From Lachnospiraceae bacterium (GTDB lineage Bacteria > Bacillota > Clostridia > Lachnospirales > Lachnospiraceae), in NCBI GenBank assembly GCA_017399685.1, contig JAFQBM010000014.1:54046-118045 (forward strand): a stretch of 64,000 nt of DNA. The letters run 5' to 3'. The stretch's first letter is position 1. Each line of letters begins with the position of its first letter. The translations under genes and the position numbers were made by a program. The notes under the pieces are model-generated. The model had not been told where the DNA came from. It saw nothing but the letters and a program-made list of their open reading frames with translations, and ran no database searches. This document shows positions 26,351 through 35,821 of this stretch, piece by piece.

Positions 26351-26596
26351 ATGTACAAAAACAAATCAGAGATAGGATTAAACAATATTTCCGGCAAGAA
26401 AATAGCCTATTACCGAATGAATCGTTCCGAGAAAACTTCTCAAAGAAAATTAGCCGACCTTATGCAAATGCAAGGAATTGACATAGACAAAAATGCAATT
26501 CAAAGAATTGAAGCCGGAAAAAGATTTATTACAGATATAGAATTAAAGGTTTTTGCCAAAGTTTTAGATGTTGATTATAAAGACCTTCTTGATTAA
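26351..26596 (+). CDS. Small XRE-family regulator
   Basis: The product is 81 residues, almost entirely a Cro/CI helix-turn-helix (TSQRKLADLMQMQGIDIDKN and AIQRIEAGKRFITDIEL) with the usual VLDVDYKDLLD ending. It is divergent from the NERD gene; two identical-spaced inverted repeats in the 128-bp gap are its likely sites, giving autoregulation. Confidence 0.83.
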   Translation: MYKNKSEIGLNNISGKKIAYYRMNRSEKTSQRKLADLMQMQGIDIDKNAIQRIEAGKRFITDIELKVFAKVLDVDYKDLLD

Positions 26597-26713
26597 GCAA
26601 ATAAATTCCCCTAACAATATATTCATCTAACAAAACAAACTTGAAAATAATTTGACTTCCTGATTGTTTGATACTATAATATTTTTTAACGATTTTAAAA
26701 GGAGGTTTTTCTC

Positions 26714-26917
26714 ATGGCTCAAGTTTCAAAAGACATGGTTATCGCTGATATTCTTGCCATTGATGCAGGAACCATTCCAATTCTTATGGAAGCTGGAATG
26801 CACTGCCCAGGCTGTCCATCTGCTCAAGGTGAAACCTTAGAAGAAGCAGCTATGGTACACGGAATGGACTGTGATGCATTAGTTGCAGCATTAAATGAAT
26901 ATTTAAAAGATAAATAA
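26714..26917 (+). CDS. DUF1858 domain protein
   Basis: The product is 67 residues: [40 protein letters not shown] and a helical end. The CxxC within HCPGCP and the layout match DUF1858, a small helical domain also found fused to hybrid-cluster and ScdA/YtfE-type proteins. AAAGGAGG lies upstream, and a strong terminator follows. Function unresolved; the cysteines suggest metal or redox use. Confidence 0.88.
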   Translation: MAQVSKDMVIADILAIDAGTIPILMEAGMHCPGCPSAQGETLEEAAMVHGMDCDALVAALNEYLKDK

Positions 26918-26921
26918 AGTA

Positions 26922-26961
26922 TTTTTTAAGAGGCAGCGGATAAACGTTGCCTCTTAAAAAA
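26922..26961. terminator. Bidirectional terminator after the DUF1858 gene
   Basis: TTTTTTAAGAGGCA pairs with TGCCTCTTAAAAAA around a short G+C loop, giving T-runs in both directions. Confidence 0.85.
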
Positions 26962-27059
26962 TATTACATAGGGATACAGTCGAAAAAAGTAACATTTTCC
27001 GACAAGAATCCGAAATGGGAACAAAAAAAACTCAAATTAACCGGAAAACGGAGAAAATC

Positions 27060-27323
27060 ATGACCCAAAAGCTTACGTCCACTCAAACAACCAAAGCAAC
27101 ACGTAAAAAAGACTTTTTATTCATCCTAGCCGGTATCATTATCTCCGGAGTGATTGTGGTTGGTACAATCATTGTAATCAGTGCATTCATGGTTGCCGAG
27201 ATAATTCATACATCAAACGAACCGAAATCCCCTGACAGTTTGCAAGAAAAAATTGAAAATTTTGATTTTTCCACTTCCGCTATTTCTTCTAAAGATACAG
27301 AAACAGAACTTGAGGAACAATGA
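27060..27323 (+). CDS. Small single-pass membrane protein
   Basis: The product is 87 residues from MTQKLTSTQ, chosen because CGGAGAAAATC lies just before it. A basic N-terminus is followed by one long hydrophobic helix (FLFILAGIIISGVIVVGTII) and an acidic, Ser-rich tail. Not recognised. It may belong with the accessory genes around it. Confidence 0.55.
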   Translation: MTQKLTSTQTTKATRKKDFLFILAGIIISGVIVVGTIIVISAFMVAEIIHTSNEPKSPDSLQEKIENFDFSTSAISSKDTETELEEQ

Positions 27324-27353
27324 AAAGATTCCATATCTGCCTTCATCCATTTT

Positions 27354-27619
27354 ATTATTCTTCCACAATAATACTCTTTCTCACTTCTTCTAATAGTTCC
27401 TGGTCACACTCTGCCAACAACATAATGTCTTTATCTGGCATTCTGGAACTTAACAAATACTTCACAAATAAGCTTTTTCCTTTCCTTATTCCCTCCTTTT
27501 CGCCCTCTTCTCTTTCTTCCAATGCCCAGTCCTTTTAGTTCTTCAGGAATATCGGTAAAATCAATGATATCTTTTAAGCTTCTGCTGATTTTTAGTTTTT
27601 CGTTTAGAAATAAAAGCAA
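27354..27619 (-). pseudogene. Frameshifted C-terminal relic of an Rpn-type protein
   Basis: One frame spells KISRSLKDIIDFTDIPEELK, then after a shift near 27540 another frame continues EEREEGEKEGIRKGKSLFVK, YLLSSRMPDKDIMLLAECDQ, ELLEEVRKSIIVEE and stops at 27354. This is the tail pattern of Lachnospiraceae Rpn/PD-(D/E)XK transposase-like proteins. The N-terminal part is gone. Confidence 0.6.
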
Positions 27620-27823
27620 GAATTTTCTGAATTAAATAAATATGTAATGAAATTGATATGCTAATCTTTATCCCATAAAAATTAGACACCTTAAGATATT
27701 TTTTATTTCATAAAAGTAAAGTTATGAAGTAATTTATTTAAGACCCTTCAAACAATAAGAACCTTTATAAAACATGTGAATTGAATTACAAAGGCTCTTA
27801 CTCCATCAAGGTTATTCTATATT

Positions 27824-28285
27824 TTAGTTCTTATATACTTGTTCTTCACAAAACATCTCAAGAATCCCTTCCAACACTTCCTCTTTATGAAACTCTCCTT
27901 CCACCACCAGGTACACCGGACAGTCATAGGACAGGGAGTGACTCTTTTTTTCTTTTACCTCAGCCCTTACACCCTTTTTTCTTAAATTTTTTTCTATCTT
28001 CTCTGCCATTTCTTTTGCTTCCATACCACGATAAAACACCGACACTCCCGGACTTTCTTTGCTATGAAACTCTAAAATTCCATCCGGCTGATACCGTTTA
28101 CATTCCAGGTAACGTTCCAGAGTATCATGGTATGGTGGACAATATCTTCCCACTTTCACTTCGTATCCAAGCTCTTTTAATTGTTTCACCAAACGTTCCG
28201 TAAAACAAAAATCGGCTTCCTTTTCTATGAGGAAGCCGTCATTACCATCAGTTTTTCCACAAATACCGAGATAAATTCGTTTCAT
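27824..28285 (-). CDS. Amidase_3-like protein, reduced
   Basis: The product is 153 residues without a signal peptide. EADFCFTERLVKQLKELGYE, then GILEFHSKESPGVSVFYRG and MAEKIEKNLRKKGVRAEVK, follow the order of N-acetylmuramoyl-L-alanine amidase family 3: a helix with Glu, an H-containing strand, then the G-x-x-V-F-Y strand. The usual first zinc histidine (in GHGG) is replaced by GKTDG, so hydrolysis of peptidoglycan amide bonds is doubtful. Its C-terminus is short. Probably a divergent amidase fold protein. Confidence 0.5.
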   Translation of the reverse strand: MKRIYLGICGKTDGNDGFLIEKEADFCFTERLVKQLKELGYEVKVGRYCPPYHDTLERYLECKRYQPDGILEFHSKESPGVSVFYRGMEAKEMAEKIEKNLRKKGVRAEVKEKKSHSLSYDCPVYLVVEGEFHKEEVLEGILEMFCEEQVYKN

Positions 28286-28490
28286 GGTTTTCCTCCTGCA
28301 TCTTTATAATACAGTATATGCAAAAAACCTGTTAAATGTTTAGGCAATCAAACCAAGTATCCATAGCCTAAACCATTAACCCTCAAATCATGAATTTCAT
28401 ATCTAAATAAAAATACATATTGTACATTTTATATCAAAAACAGTATACATTTTTGTTGATTTTTTCTGTATTTTTTCTGTGAGAATTCTG

Positions 28491-28672
28491 TATAATATAA
28501 GTAAGGAAACACTTTGTTTTCTTCATCACATCATGAGTCCTGTGACGGTTCTGACAGGACGGTAAACAAAAAGTGACCGAGCGATGAGAGGTGTGACGGT
28601 TCCGACACCTCGGTAAACAAAAAGTGACCGAGTGATGAAAGTTCCAGGGAGAGCAAAATGCTCTCCCGTTTT
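28491..28672 (+). ncRNA. Type III antitoxin RNA with two 51-base repeats
   Basis: A TATAAT at 28491-28496 precedes repeats at 28533-28583 and 28584-28634, followed by a third partial start (ATGA). The unit is ATGAG, a stem-loop, then CGGTAAACAAAAAGTGACCG. The stem is TCCTGT/ACAGGA in copy 1 and AGGTGT/ACACCT in copy 2: three base pairs changed on both sides, so pairing is conserved while sequence is not. An outer stem TTCATCAC (28522) with GTGATGAA (28632) may enclose the pair. An intrinsic terminator and the toxin gene follow, as in CptI/ToxI loci. The -35 box is weak. Confidence 0.8.
28647..28672 (+). terminator. Terminator between antitoxin RNA and toxin gene
   Basis: GGGAGAGC (28647-28654) and GCTCTCCC (28660-28667) pair perfectly, followed by GTTTTTATT. 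The toxin start lies 62 bases further on. Confidence 0.9.
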
Positions 28673-28733
28673 TATTAAAGACAAGCATTTGTTAAACGCC
28701 TAAACAATTATCTAATTAAGGAGAGAAAATAAT

Positions 28734-29225
28734 ATGTGTATTACAAATGACGACCCATTCGACTACCAAGTATTGAATTTGACAACAAAATTTTACAACA
28801 ATTACCCTGACCCACCTTACAAAGAAATTATAAGAAAAGATGCCAGACCATATAATTGTTTACTAATACAATCTCATTATGACTATTTTATATGCATTCC
28901 ATATAGAAGTCATGTTAATCATAAATATAGTTACAGATTCAAATACAGTACCCGTTCAAGAAGAACATATTCTGGTTTGGATTATACGAAAATAGTTATA
29001 ATTAAGAATTTGGAATATATTAGTATATCAGATGCTGTTATTGACGCAGATGAATACAAAGAAACAAGGGATAACATAGATCTCATAAAGAAAGATTCTC
29101 AAACTTATATTGATGATTACATAAAACATATACTCAAAAAATCCGCCAAGTATGATGTCAAAAAATTTCAAAGAGTATATGGATTTTCTACTTTACAATA
29201 TTTTCATAGAGAATTGGAAATATGA
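28734..29225 (+). CDS. Type III toxin, ToxN/AbiQ superfamily (CptN/TenpN-like)
   Basis: The product is 163 residues. PPYKEIIRKDARPYNCLLIQ, then YFICIPYRSHVNHKY, STRSRRTYSGLDYTKIVIIK and SDAVIDADEYKE give the strand and motif order of endoribonuclease toxins of type III systems, closest in my reading to the CptN/TenpN branch. AAGGAG lies 10 bases before the ATG. The RNA antitoxin is encoded directly upstream with a terminator between. In such systems the toxin cuts its own repeat transcript and is held inactive in a protein-RNA complex; loss of RNA supply (phage infection, plasmid loss) frees it. Confidence 0.78.
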   Translation: MCITNDDPFDYQVLNLTTKFYNNYPDPPYKEIIRKDARPYNCLLIQSHYDYFICIPYRSHVNHKYSYRFKYSTRSRRTYSGLDYTKIVIIKNLEYISISDAVIDADEYKETRDNIDLIKKDSQTYIDDYIKHILKKSAKYDVKKFQRVYGFSTLQYFHRELEI

Positions 29226-29314
29226 TATAGATACAGATTTTGTCTTGCAGACTTTTTTATTCTCCCCCAATCATTCATGACATAAACAATCGAGGGAGAA
29301 TATGGTTCCTTGTT

Positions 29315-30910
29315 TTAATTCTTTGAAAATTCCATTAATTCCAGCCCTTCATTTCTATCTAAGAGCATCTTAATATTCCATTCATTCTGGAATAACAACA
29401 ATGGATTTCCTTTCATATCTTTTACCTTCTTCACATCCATACCGCCTCTTAACTGATTTGGATCAAAAGTAACATCCTTAATCCAGCGAATGTAGTTGTA
29501 TGGCAATGGTTCTAAACGAATGTCACAGCCATATTCATTTTCCAGACGATACTTCAGAACGTCAAACTGCAGAACACCTACTACACCTACGATGATTTCC
29601 GACATACCAGCACTGTACTCCTGGAAAATCTGAATGGCACCTTCCTGGGCAATCTGGGTAACACCCTTTACGAACTGTTTTCTTTTCATGGTGTCTAGCT
29701 GAACAACACGGCAGAAATGTTCCGGTGCAAAAGTCGGAATTCCTTCGTACTGATATTTCTTGCCCGGCGCTACCACGGTATCACCAATGGAAAACATACC
29801 TGGGTCAAACACACCGATAATATCCCCGGCATAGGCTTCTTCCACCACTTTACGGTCCTGAGCCATTAACTGTTGCGGCTGGGAAAGACGAAGTTTCTTT
29901 CCACCCTGCACATGATAAACTTCCTTCGAAGCATCAAACTTTCCTGAACAAATTCGCATAAATGCAATTCTATCTCTATGTGCCTTATTCATGTTAGCCT
30001 GAATCTTAAACACAAAAGCAGAGAAATCTTCTGTCAACGGGTCAATCAAACCTGCATCAGAATTTCTTGCAAGTGGGGAGGATGTCATCTCCAAGAAATG
30101 ACGTAAAAACGTTTCCACACCAAAGGTAGTTAAGGCAGAACCGAAAAATACCGGAGACAGCTTTCCTTTTTCCACTAATTCCATATCCAGTTCATCTGCT
30201 GCTCCATCCAAAAGCTCAATTTCGTCCATAAGCTGGTCATATAAATGTTCCCCAATTACGTCCTTTAAGACCGGGTCATCAATGGATAAATCCGTTTCCT
30301 TCGCCGCTTTGGAACCACCGGTAGCAACCGATTGGAACAAGGATACTTCCTTACTGTCCCTTCCGTACACACCCTTAAATTCTTTACCGCAACCAATAGG
30401 CCAGTTCATAGGACAGGTTCCAATTCCTAATACTTCCTCAATGTCTGACAATAATTCAAAGGTATCCTTGGCTTCTCGGTCCATTTTGTTTACAAAGGTA
30501 AAAATGGGAATTCCTCTCATGGCACATACCTTAAACAACTTAATGGTCTGTGCCTCCACACCCTTAGAACCATCGATTACCATGACCGCAGAATCCGCCG
30601 CCATCAAAGTACGGTATGTATCTTCCGAGAAATCCTGGTGTCCCGGAGTATCCAGAATGTTAATACAATATCCATCATAATTAAACTGCAACACAGAAGA
30701 AGTAACAGAAATACCTCTTTCCTTTTCGATTTCCATCCAGTCCGAAACCGCATGTTTCGCTGTAGCCTTTCCCTTTACGGAACCCGCCGTATTAATGGCA
30801 CCTCCGTAAAGTAAAAGCTTTTCCGTCAAGGTCGTCTTACCCGCATCGGGATGGGAAATAATCGCAAACGTTCTTCTTTTTTTAATTTCATCTTGTAACT
30901 GTGACATCAT
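29315..30910 (-). CDS. prfC: Peptide chain release factor 3
   Basis: The product is about 531 residues, a translational GTPase that recycles RF1/RF2 after termination. G1 is AIISHPDAGKTTLTEK, G3 DTPGHQDFS, G4 FVNKMDRE, all intact; switch region ERGISVTSSV is typical of RF3. The start at MMSQLQDEIKKR follows GAGGG at 10 bases. Full length, single gene, 93 bp after the debranching enzyme end. Confidence 0.95.
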   Translation of the reverse strand: MMSQLQDEIKKRRTFAIISHPDAGKTTLTEKLLLYGGAINTAGSVKGKATAKHAVSDWMEIEKERGISVTSSVLQFNYDGYCINILDTPGHQDFSEDTYRTLMAADSAVMVIDGSKGVEAQTIKLFKVCAMRGIPIFTFVNKMDREAKDTFELLSDIEEVLGIGTCPMNWPIGCGKEFKGVYGRDSKEVSLFQSVATGGSKAAKETDLSIDDPVLKDVIGEHLYDQLMDEIELLDGAADELDMELVEKGKLSPVFFGSALTTFGVETFLRHFLEMTSSPLARNSDAGLIDPLTEDFSAFVFKIQANMNKAHRDRIAFMRICSGKFDASKEVYHVQGGKKLRLSQPQQLMAQDRKVVEEAYAGDIIGVFDPGMFSIGDTVVAPGKKYQYEGIPTFAPEHFCRVVQLDTMKRKQFVKGVTQIAQEGAIQIFQEYSAGMSEIIVGVVGVLQFDVLKYRLENEYGCDIRLEPLPYNYIRWIKDVTFDPNQLRGGMDVKKVKDMKGNPLLLFQNEWNIKMLLDRNEGLELMEFSKN

Positions 30911-31012
30911 TTTTACCAAACCCTCAAAAAAATGCCTGCATTTTCATTCGAGGTACAAACACAAACATACAAAAAACGTGCCTGCATATATTATCCTTTC
31001 TTTCTTTTTTCT

Positions 31013-32980
31013 CTATAAAGATAGCAACTCCGTATAAGCCCGAAGAATCTCACCCACACTCCAAGCCTGGGCATAGCAGCCTCTGGAAATGTTTGGCTCA
31101 TCTCCATCAAAAATTTCCGCAATAGAACCAACACAGCCATCCATCAAATGATCCTTCATTGGCTCTAATAACTTCTTCGCGTATTCTACGCTTTCTTTGG
31201 AATCATCATTTACCTTTACATAGGCACTAATCAGTCCACCTAATGGAAATGCCCATGCCGTACCCTGATGATAAGCCGCATCTCTGTCATGAAGTTTTCC
31301 AAAATACATACCCTTGTATTCTTCATCAAATGGTGACAAGGAACGCAGACCATAGTTGGCATACAAATGAGAAAGTACCGTATCCACCACAGCCTTTTCC
31401 TTTTCTCTATCCAGCATGGTAAAAGGAAGAGAAACCGCCCAAATCTGATTTGGACGAATCTTGGCATCATTTTCATCCACTACATCAAACAGGCATTGTT
31501 TGTCCGGATTCCAAAATTTCTTTCCAAAAGATTCCTTCACCTTCTCTGCCAACTGAGTATATTCCTCGCTTGGCTTTCCAAACTTCTTAGAAAGTTCTTC
31601 CATTACTTTTAATGCATTGTACCATAAAGCATTGATTTCAACTGGTTTTCCATGACGTGGGGTAACCACCCATTCTCCTACCCGGACATCCATCCAGGTT
31701 ACCTGGTCAAATCCGCCACCGGCATGAATTAAGGAATCCTCATCCATATAAATGGAAAAATCCGTTCCAGACTTATAAGCCACAATGATTTCTTCTAACT
31801 TTGGATAAATTTCCTTTTCTATAAAATCATAATCTTTGGTTGCTTCTAAATACTTATATACAGAGTAAAAATACCACATAGAAGCATCTACGGTATTATA
31901 AAGAGGATCCAACCCTTCATCCGGGAACATATTTGGCACCAGTCCCTTATCCACATACATGGCAAAGGTCTTTAAAATGCCCTTGGTATCCTCATATCGT
32001 TTCGTACAAAGAGTAAGTCCCTGCAATGCAATCATGGTATCTCTTCCCCAATCTGTAAACCAAGGCAATCCCGCAAGTACTGTTTTATATCCGGTAGAAG
32101 CCCGGTCTACGATAAACTGGTCTGCTGCCTGAACCAAATCCAAGGCAAAATCATCCTCATACCCTGACTGTTTTTTCAGATTCCTGATTCTTTCCGTAGC
32201 TTCCTTCGCCACCAAAAACGCATCCTTTGGATATTCGTCTTCAATGGAGCAAATCACAGAAATCTTCTTGGTCTCAAAAGGTGCTACCGTAACTTCTACG
32301 GTGTATGGAGTGTAGTTATTCTCAATACACTTCATTCCTGTATTGATTTCCGTCTGCAGTTCCATATCTTCATCAAAACGTTCATTGGCATCCCGAATGA
32401 TACCTTCACTGGTGTAAAAATGAATATGAACCTCCGGATTTGCCTTTGGTATCAATTCCATGGTATTTTCATTATGGGAAGTCTCAAAGTTTAGTTCCGC
32501 TCTTTCACTACGCTCATGGTGGTCTCTATAGTTAAATAACGGAGTATAGGTAAACTTCGTTTCTTTGGAACCATTTTTGATTTCATAGCTGATTGCCACG
32601 GTATTTTTACCATATTCTAACGCAATGGTCTTGGTTACGAAAACACCGTTTACATAATATACAAAATGTGGTAATTCATCATAAATAAAACGTTGTAAAT
32701 ATTTCTGACCTTCTTCATTAAATCCACCCGGTCTTTGATTGGTGGCAAAGGAGTAAACATTCTCTCCAATTTTAATTTCTTCATTCAACTTAGATAAAAT
32801 CAAAACACGGTTAGTTGGAGCATGAAGACTTGCAATCAACATACCCTGGTGTTTTCTTGTGTGGGCACCGATAATGGAACTTCCTGCATATCCACCGATT
32901 CCATTGGTAATCACCCATTCACGCTCGATGCCGGCAGAAAATGTTTTAAACATACCTTTTCCAAACTCTTTGACAGCCAT
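31013..32980 (-). CDS. Glycogen debranching enzyme (amylo-alpha-1,6-glucosidase)
   Basis: The product is 655 residues. The N-terminal beta domain (REWVITNGIGGYAGSSIIGA and HTRKHQGML) and the GH133-type (alpha/alpha)6 catalytic domain (LPWFTDWGRDTMIALQGLTL, QVTWMDVRVGEW and EINALWYNAL) are those of bacterial amylo-alpha-1,6-glucosidases. The enzyme removes alpha-1,6 branches during glycogen or related storage-glucan breakdown. Cytoplasmic, no signal peptide. AGGAGG lies before the start. No other glycogen genes adjoin. Confidence 0.93.
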   Translation of the reverse strand: MAVKEFGKGMFKTFSAGIEREWVITNGIGGYAGSSIIGAHTRKHQGMLIASLHAPTNRVLILSKLNEEIKIGENVYSFATNQRPGGFNEEGQKYLQRFIYDELPHFVYYVNGVFVTKTIALEYGKNTVAISYEIKNGSKETKFTYTPLFNYRDHHERSERAELNFETSHNENTMELIPKANPEVHIHFYTSEGIIRDANERFDEDMELQTEINTGMKCIENNYTPYTVEVTVAPFETKKISVICSIEDEYPKDAFLVAKEATERIRNLKKQSGYEDDFALDLVQAADQFIVDRASTGYKTVLAGLPWFTDWGRDTMIALQGLTLCTKRYEDTKGILKTFAMYVDKGLVPNMFPDEGLDPLYNTVDASMWYFYSVYKYLEATKDYDFIEKEIYPKLEEIIVAYKSGTDFSIYMDEDSLIHAGGGFDQVTWMDVRVGEWVVTPRHGKPVEINALWYNALKVMEELSKKFGKPSEEYTQLAEKVKESFGKKFWNPDKQCLFDVVDENDAKIRPNQIWAVSLPFTMLDREKEKAVVDTVLSHLYANYGLRSLSPFDEEYKGMYFGKLHDRDAAYHQGTAWAFPLGGLISAYVKVNDDSKESVEYAKKLLEPMKDHLMDGCVGSIAEIFDGDEPNISRGCYAQAWSVGEILRAYTELLSL

Positions 32981-33105
32981 AATAATCCTCCTAAATCATG
33001 TATCCTATCCATTCTAAAATCCTGACTAACTTCAAAGGATTCATCCGCTTAAATGATACCATGTCTGATTCCTTGTGGCAAGCCAAAAAATTGCTTTGAA
33101 TTGCT

Positions 33106-33852
33106 TTAATAAGTTGCATTTACTACTGGAAGACCAATCTGAATAATAGTACGTCCATTGGCTTCATCCAGTGTATAAGTTACATTTACATTGATTTTAC
33201 TTCCTTCCTCTACCCTGAATTCTCCCAGTTCTTCTCCATATCCATAGTAACTATACCAGTCTTCTCCGCTCACTTCTTTCACCTTCTTTGCACCAAGGGA
33301 ACGGAACACCTCTTCGGTCTGTTCCAACATTTCGTCTTCTGTCAACAAGCCATCCTGAGTCCCCTTTAATGCAATCTGTGTATTGGTATCCATACCTAGT
33401 TTGCCCAAGGTATCTTCTATCACATTTTTATATGCAGCCAAATTTTCTAAATTTTCCTGCAATGTAATTCCTATGGACAAATATTGCTTCTTATCTATGG
33501 TAATCACCTGGACTACCGCAGACTCTTTCACACCCTTATAATTCAAAATCATCCTTTGTATTTCCTCATCGTCTTTGCTTTCTATGGTAAAGTCCGAAGT
33601 AATTCCAATTCCCGCTGCCAGATTCTTAAGCATGGTTTCTTTTGTAGCCTCCGATAATTCATCCTCCAAAAACAATCCATAAGTAGTAATCTGTCCCTCC
33701 AGCAGGAAAGTTTCTCCCCTGGATAAAACATCTATGATTTTATCCTCTTTTTGAATTCCCATATTGATAAATAACTGCAAAATTGCTGCTGCCCAGATTA
33801 AAACCAAAAAAGCCACTTTTGGGGTACTTAATTTATTCCAAAATTTTGACAT
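33106..33852 (-). CDS. YwmB-like membrane/secreted protein
   Basis: The product is 248 residues from MSKFWNKLSTP, with AAAGGAGG seven bases upstream. One N-terminal membrane helix (VAFLVLIWAAAILQLFI) leads to an alpha/beta domain exposed outside. Its size and two-lobed layout (residues 45-140 and 150-248, the second with EEMLEQTEEVFRSLGAKKVK) resemble the YwmB family (TATA-binding-protein-like fold) common in Firmicutes. Function of that family is unknown. Confidence 0.6.
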   Translation of the reverse strand: MSKFWNKLSTPKVAFLVLIWAAAILQLFINMGIQKEDKIIDVLSRGETFLLEGQITTYGLFLEDELSEATKETMLKNLAAGIGITSDFTIESKDDEEIQRMILNYKGVKESAVVQVITIDKKQYLSIGITLQENLENLAAYKNVIEDTLGKLGMDTNTQIALKGTQDGLLTEDEMLEQTEEVFRSLGAKKVKEVSGEDWYSYYGYGEELGEFRVEEGSKINVNVTYTLDEANGRTIIQIGLPVVNATY

Positions 33853-33963
33853 AAAAAATCCTCCTTTCATTTCTAAAAGGAGGATTCCCATTTATTATGT
33901 AATTTATACCTCAAATACCAATGATTCACATCATCTGCTTACTTTCATGAAAATCATCTCATT

Positions 33964-35700
33964 CTAAGGTCTTCTGGTTTCACAAGTTACTTTATATTCT
34001 GAATTTAATTCGCTTCTGCTTATGGTTCTGCCCCAGGTAATCTTACAGGTATTTCCTGCATTACATTCTGCCACAGTAATATAATTCTTGGATTTTCCAA
34101 TCACTACAACGGAATGCCCGTAATTGCCAAAATACTCTCCAACTCGGATGGTATCTCCAATTCTGATAGCATCAAAATTATAATCATAATAAATTCTATC
34201 TGAATCAGTTCCAAAAATTTCATCACTTAGCTTAAATGCAAAACCTGCACACTGATATCCCTGAATCCAGCTATAACCTTGGATATCCGCATTGAAGATA
34301 TCATAACGGTTACAATAATCATAAGCAGAATAAATCCCATGCTTACAAGGATTATTGGTTATGATCTCACTGGTATCTCCACTGGTATGAATACCCATAT
34401 GATTCCAATACATTCCATGAGGATACTTTGTCTTTAGATACTCCAACTTTCCTAGAATCTGTGCATCTGACATATGATTAGATACATAATATCCATTTTC
34501 ATCTACATACCAATCGCCGATGTAGGTATTTCTAGCCATGACACCATTAGAGTAAAAGTAAAACCAATTAGTACCAATTTCTACCCAGCCGGTCTGCATT
34601 GCTCCACTTCCACTTAAATAAAACCAGCTTACTCCGTCAAACATCCAACCAGTTTTCATGGCTCCGCTTCCGTTAAAATAGTACCAGACACCGTCAATTT
34701 TCTGCCAGCCGGTTCTCATTCCTCCATCGGTTCCTAAATAGTACCAGATTCCATTATCTTCATGCCATTCCGTTGCCATGGAACCGTCATGCCATAAATA
34801 GTACCATTTTCCATCTATCTTTTCCCATTTAAGTCTTGGCATTTCGCCACTTGGTCTAAAATAATACCACCGACCATCCCGCTTTTTCCATCCGGTCTGC
34901 ATGGCTCCACTTTCAGAAAAAAGATAGAATTTACTATCAATATGAGCCCACCACATATCTCGTACCATAATTCCTGCATCATTGAAATAGTACCAGGTTC
35001 CATTTTCTTTCATCCATCCGGTGGTCCGATATCCATCTTCATCAAAATAATACCAGATATCATCCACCATCTCATACCAGCCAATCGCCTTGGTTCCGTC
35101 TTCTTTTATATAAGAAAGACCATTTTGATCTTCCTTCCATTCTCCGGTTCCTAAATTGATTTCCGGAAATAAGGTTACAACCTGTTCATATTTTCCGTAT
35201 GGATATTCGCAATCAAATTCCCTAAAAAATTCTTCCCACGTTTCTAACTCTAACTGCGAAGTGTAAGCAGCTAACGCTTCTTTGCTTTCATTAGTTACAG
35301 CACTCTTATATAAAGCAAGTTCTTCCTCACTCCACTCACATGCCGTTTCTTTGAATTCTACGAAACTTTCATCATCCCAGTCTGTCCACGTAATCCACTG
35401 ATTCAAGTGGGCATATTCAGGTGGAATCTCTACTGAAGTCTCCGGTTCCTGCGAACTAATCTCTTCAGTACGAATTTCACCTGTATCACCTGACTCTTCT
35501 GTAGTACTTTCTTCAGTATTAAATTCTCCGGTATATCCGTACTCTTCTGCAGAACCTACGTCTCCTAATTCTTCTCCTACTGCTGTGGCAAATTCAGAAA
35601 CTTCCTTTGTTTCCTGTGCGAATGCTGTCACCAAGTTTCCACTTAGCATGGATGCTGTAATTGCTAATGCAAGCATCTTCTTAAATATTTTTTTTCGCAT
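33964..35700 (-). CDS. Secreted choline-binding-repeat protein with C-terminal Cys amidase domain
   Basis: The product is 578 residues. A signal peptide (MRKKIFKKMLALAITASMLS, cut after AFA) is followed by an acidic Glu/Thr/Ser linker, an unassigned domain, then about ten choline-binding-type repeats (W-Y-Y-F ... G-x-M-x-T-G-W) from about residue 205 to 420. The C-terminus has QCAGFAFKLSD, GHSVVVIGKSKNYITVAECN and matches a papain-fold peptidoglycan amidase/endopeptidase with Cys, His and acidic or Asn residues. Likely binds teichoic-acid-type polymers and cleaves wall peptides. Start has GGGGG upstream. Repeats four and five are degenerate. Confidence 0.88.
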   Translation of the reverse strand: MRKKIFKKMLALAITASMLSGNLVTAFAQETKEVSEFATAVGEELGDVGSAEEYGYTGEFNTEESTTEESGDTGEIRTEEISSQEPETSVEIPPEYAHLNQWITWTDWDDESFVEFKETACEWSEEELALYKSAVTNESKEALAAYTSQLELETWEEFFREFDCEYPYGKYEQVVTLFPEINLGTGEWKEDQNGLSYIKEDGTKAIGWYEMVDDIWYYFDEDGYRTTGWMKENGTWYYFNDAGIMVRDMWWAHIDSKFYLFSESGAMQTGWKKRDGRWYYFRPSGEMPRLKWEKIDGKWYYLWHDGSMATEWHEDNGIWYYLGTDGGMRTGWQKIDGVWYYFNGSGAMKTGWMFDGVSWFYLSGSGAMQTGWVEIGTNWFYFYSNGVMARNTYIGDWYVDENGYYVSNHMSDAQILGKLEYLKTKYPHGMYWNHMGIHTSGDTSEIITNNPCKHGIYSAYDYCNRYDIFNADIQGYSWIQGYQCAGFAFKLSDEIFGTDSDRIYYDYNFDAIRIGDTIRVGEYFGNYGHSVVVIGKSKNYITVAECNAGNTCKITWGRTISRSELNSEYKVTCETRRP

Positions 35701-35821
35701 AACTGATTCCCCCATTCTTTTATTTCATCGTATTGTGACCGAAAAATATTTGACCACATATATAATATTTGTAAAATGCTGCATACTTTGTATGCTGGCG
35801 TTTCTATATTTCATCTGCCTT

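Noticed and set aside
28533..28634. Riboswitch upstream of the 163-residue protein gene
   Set aside because: Tandem 51-base repeats with covarying stems plus a toxin-family ORF fit an RNA antitoxin better than a ligand-sensing leader.
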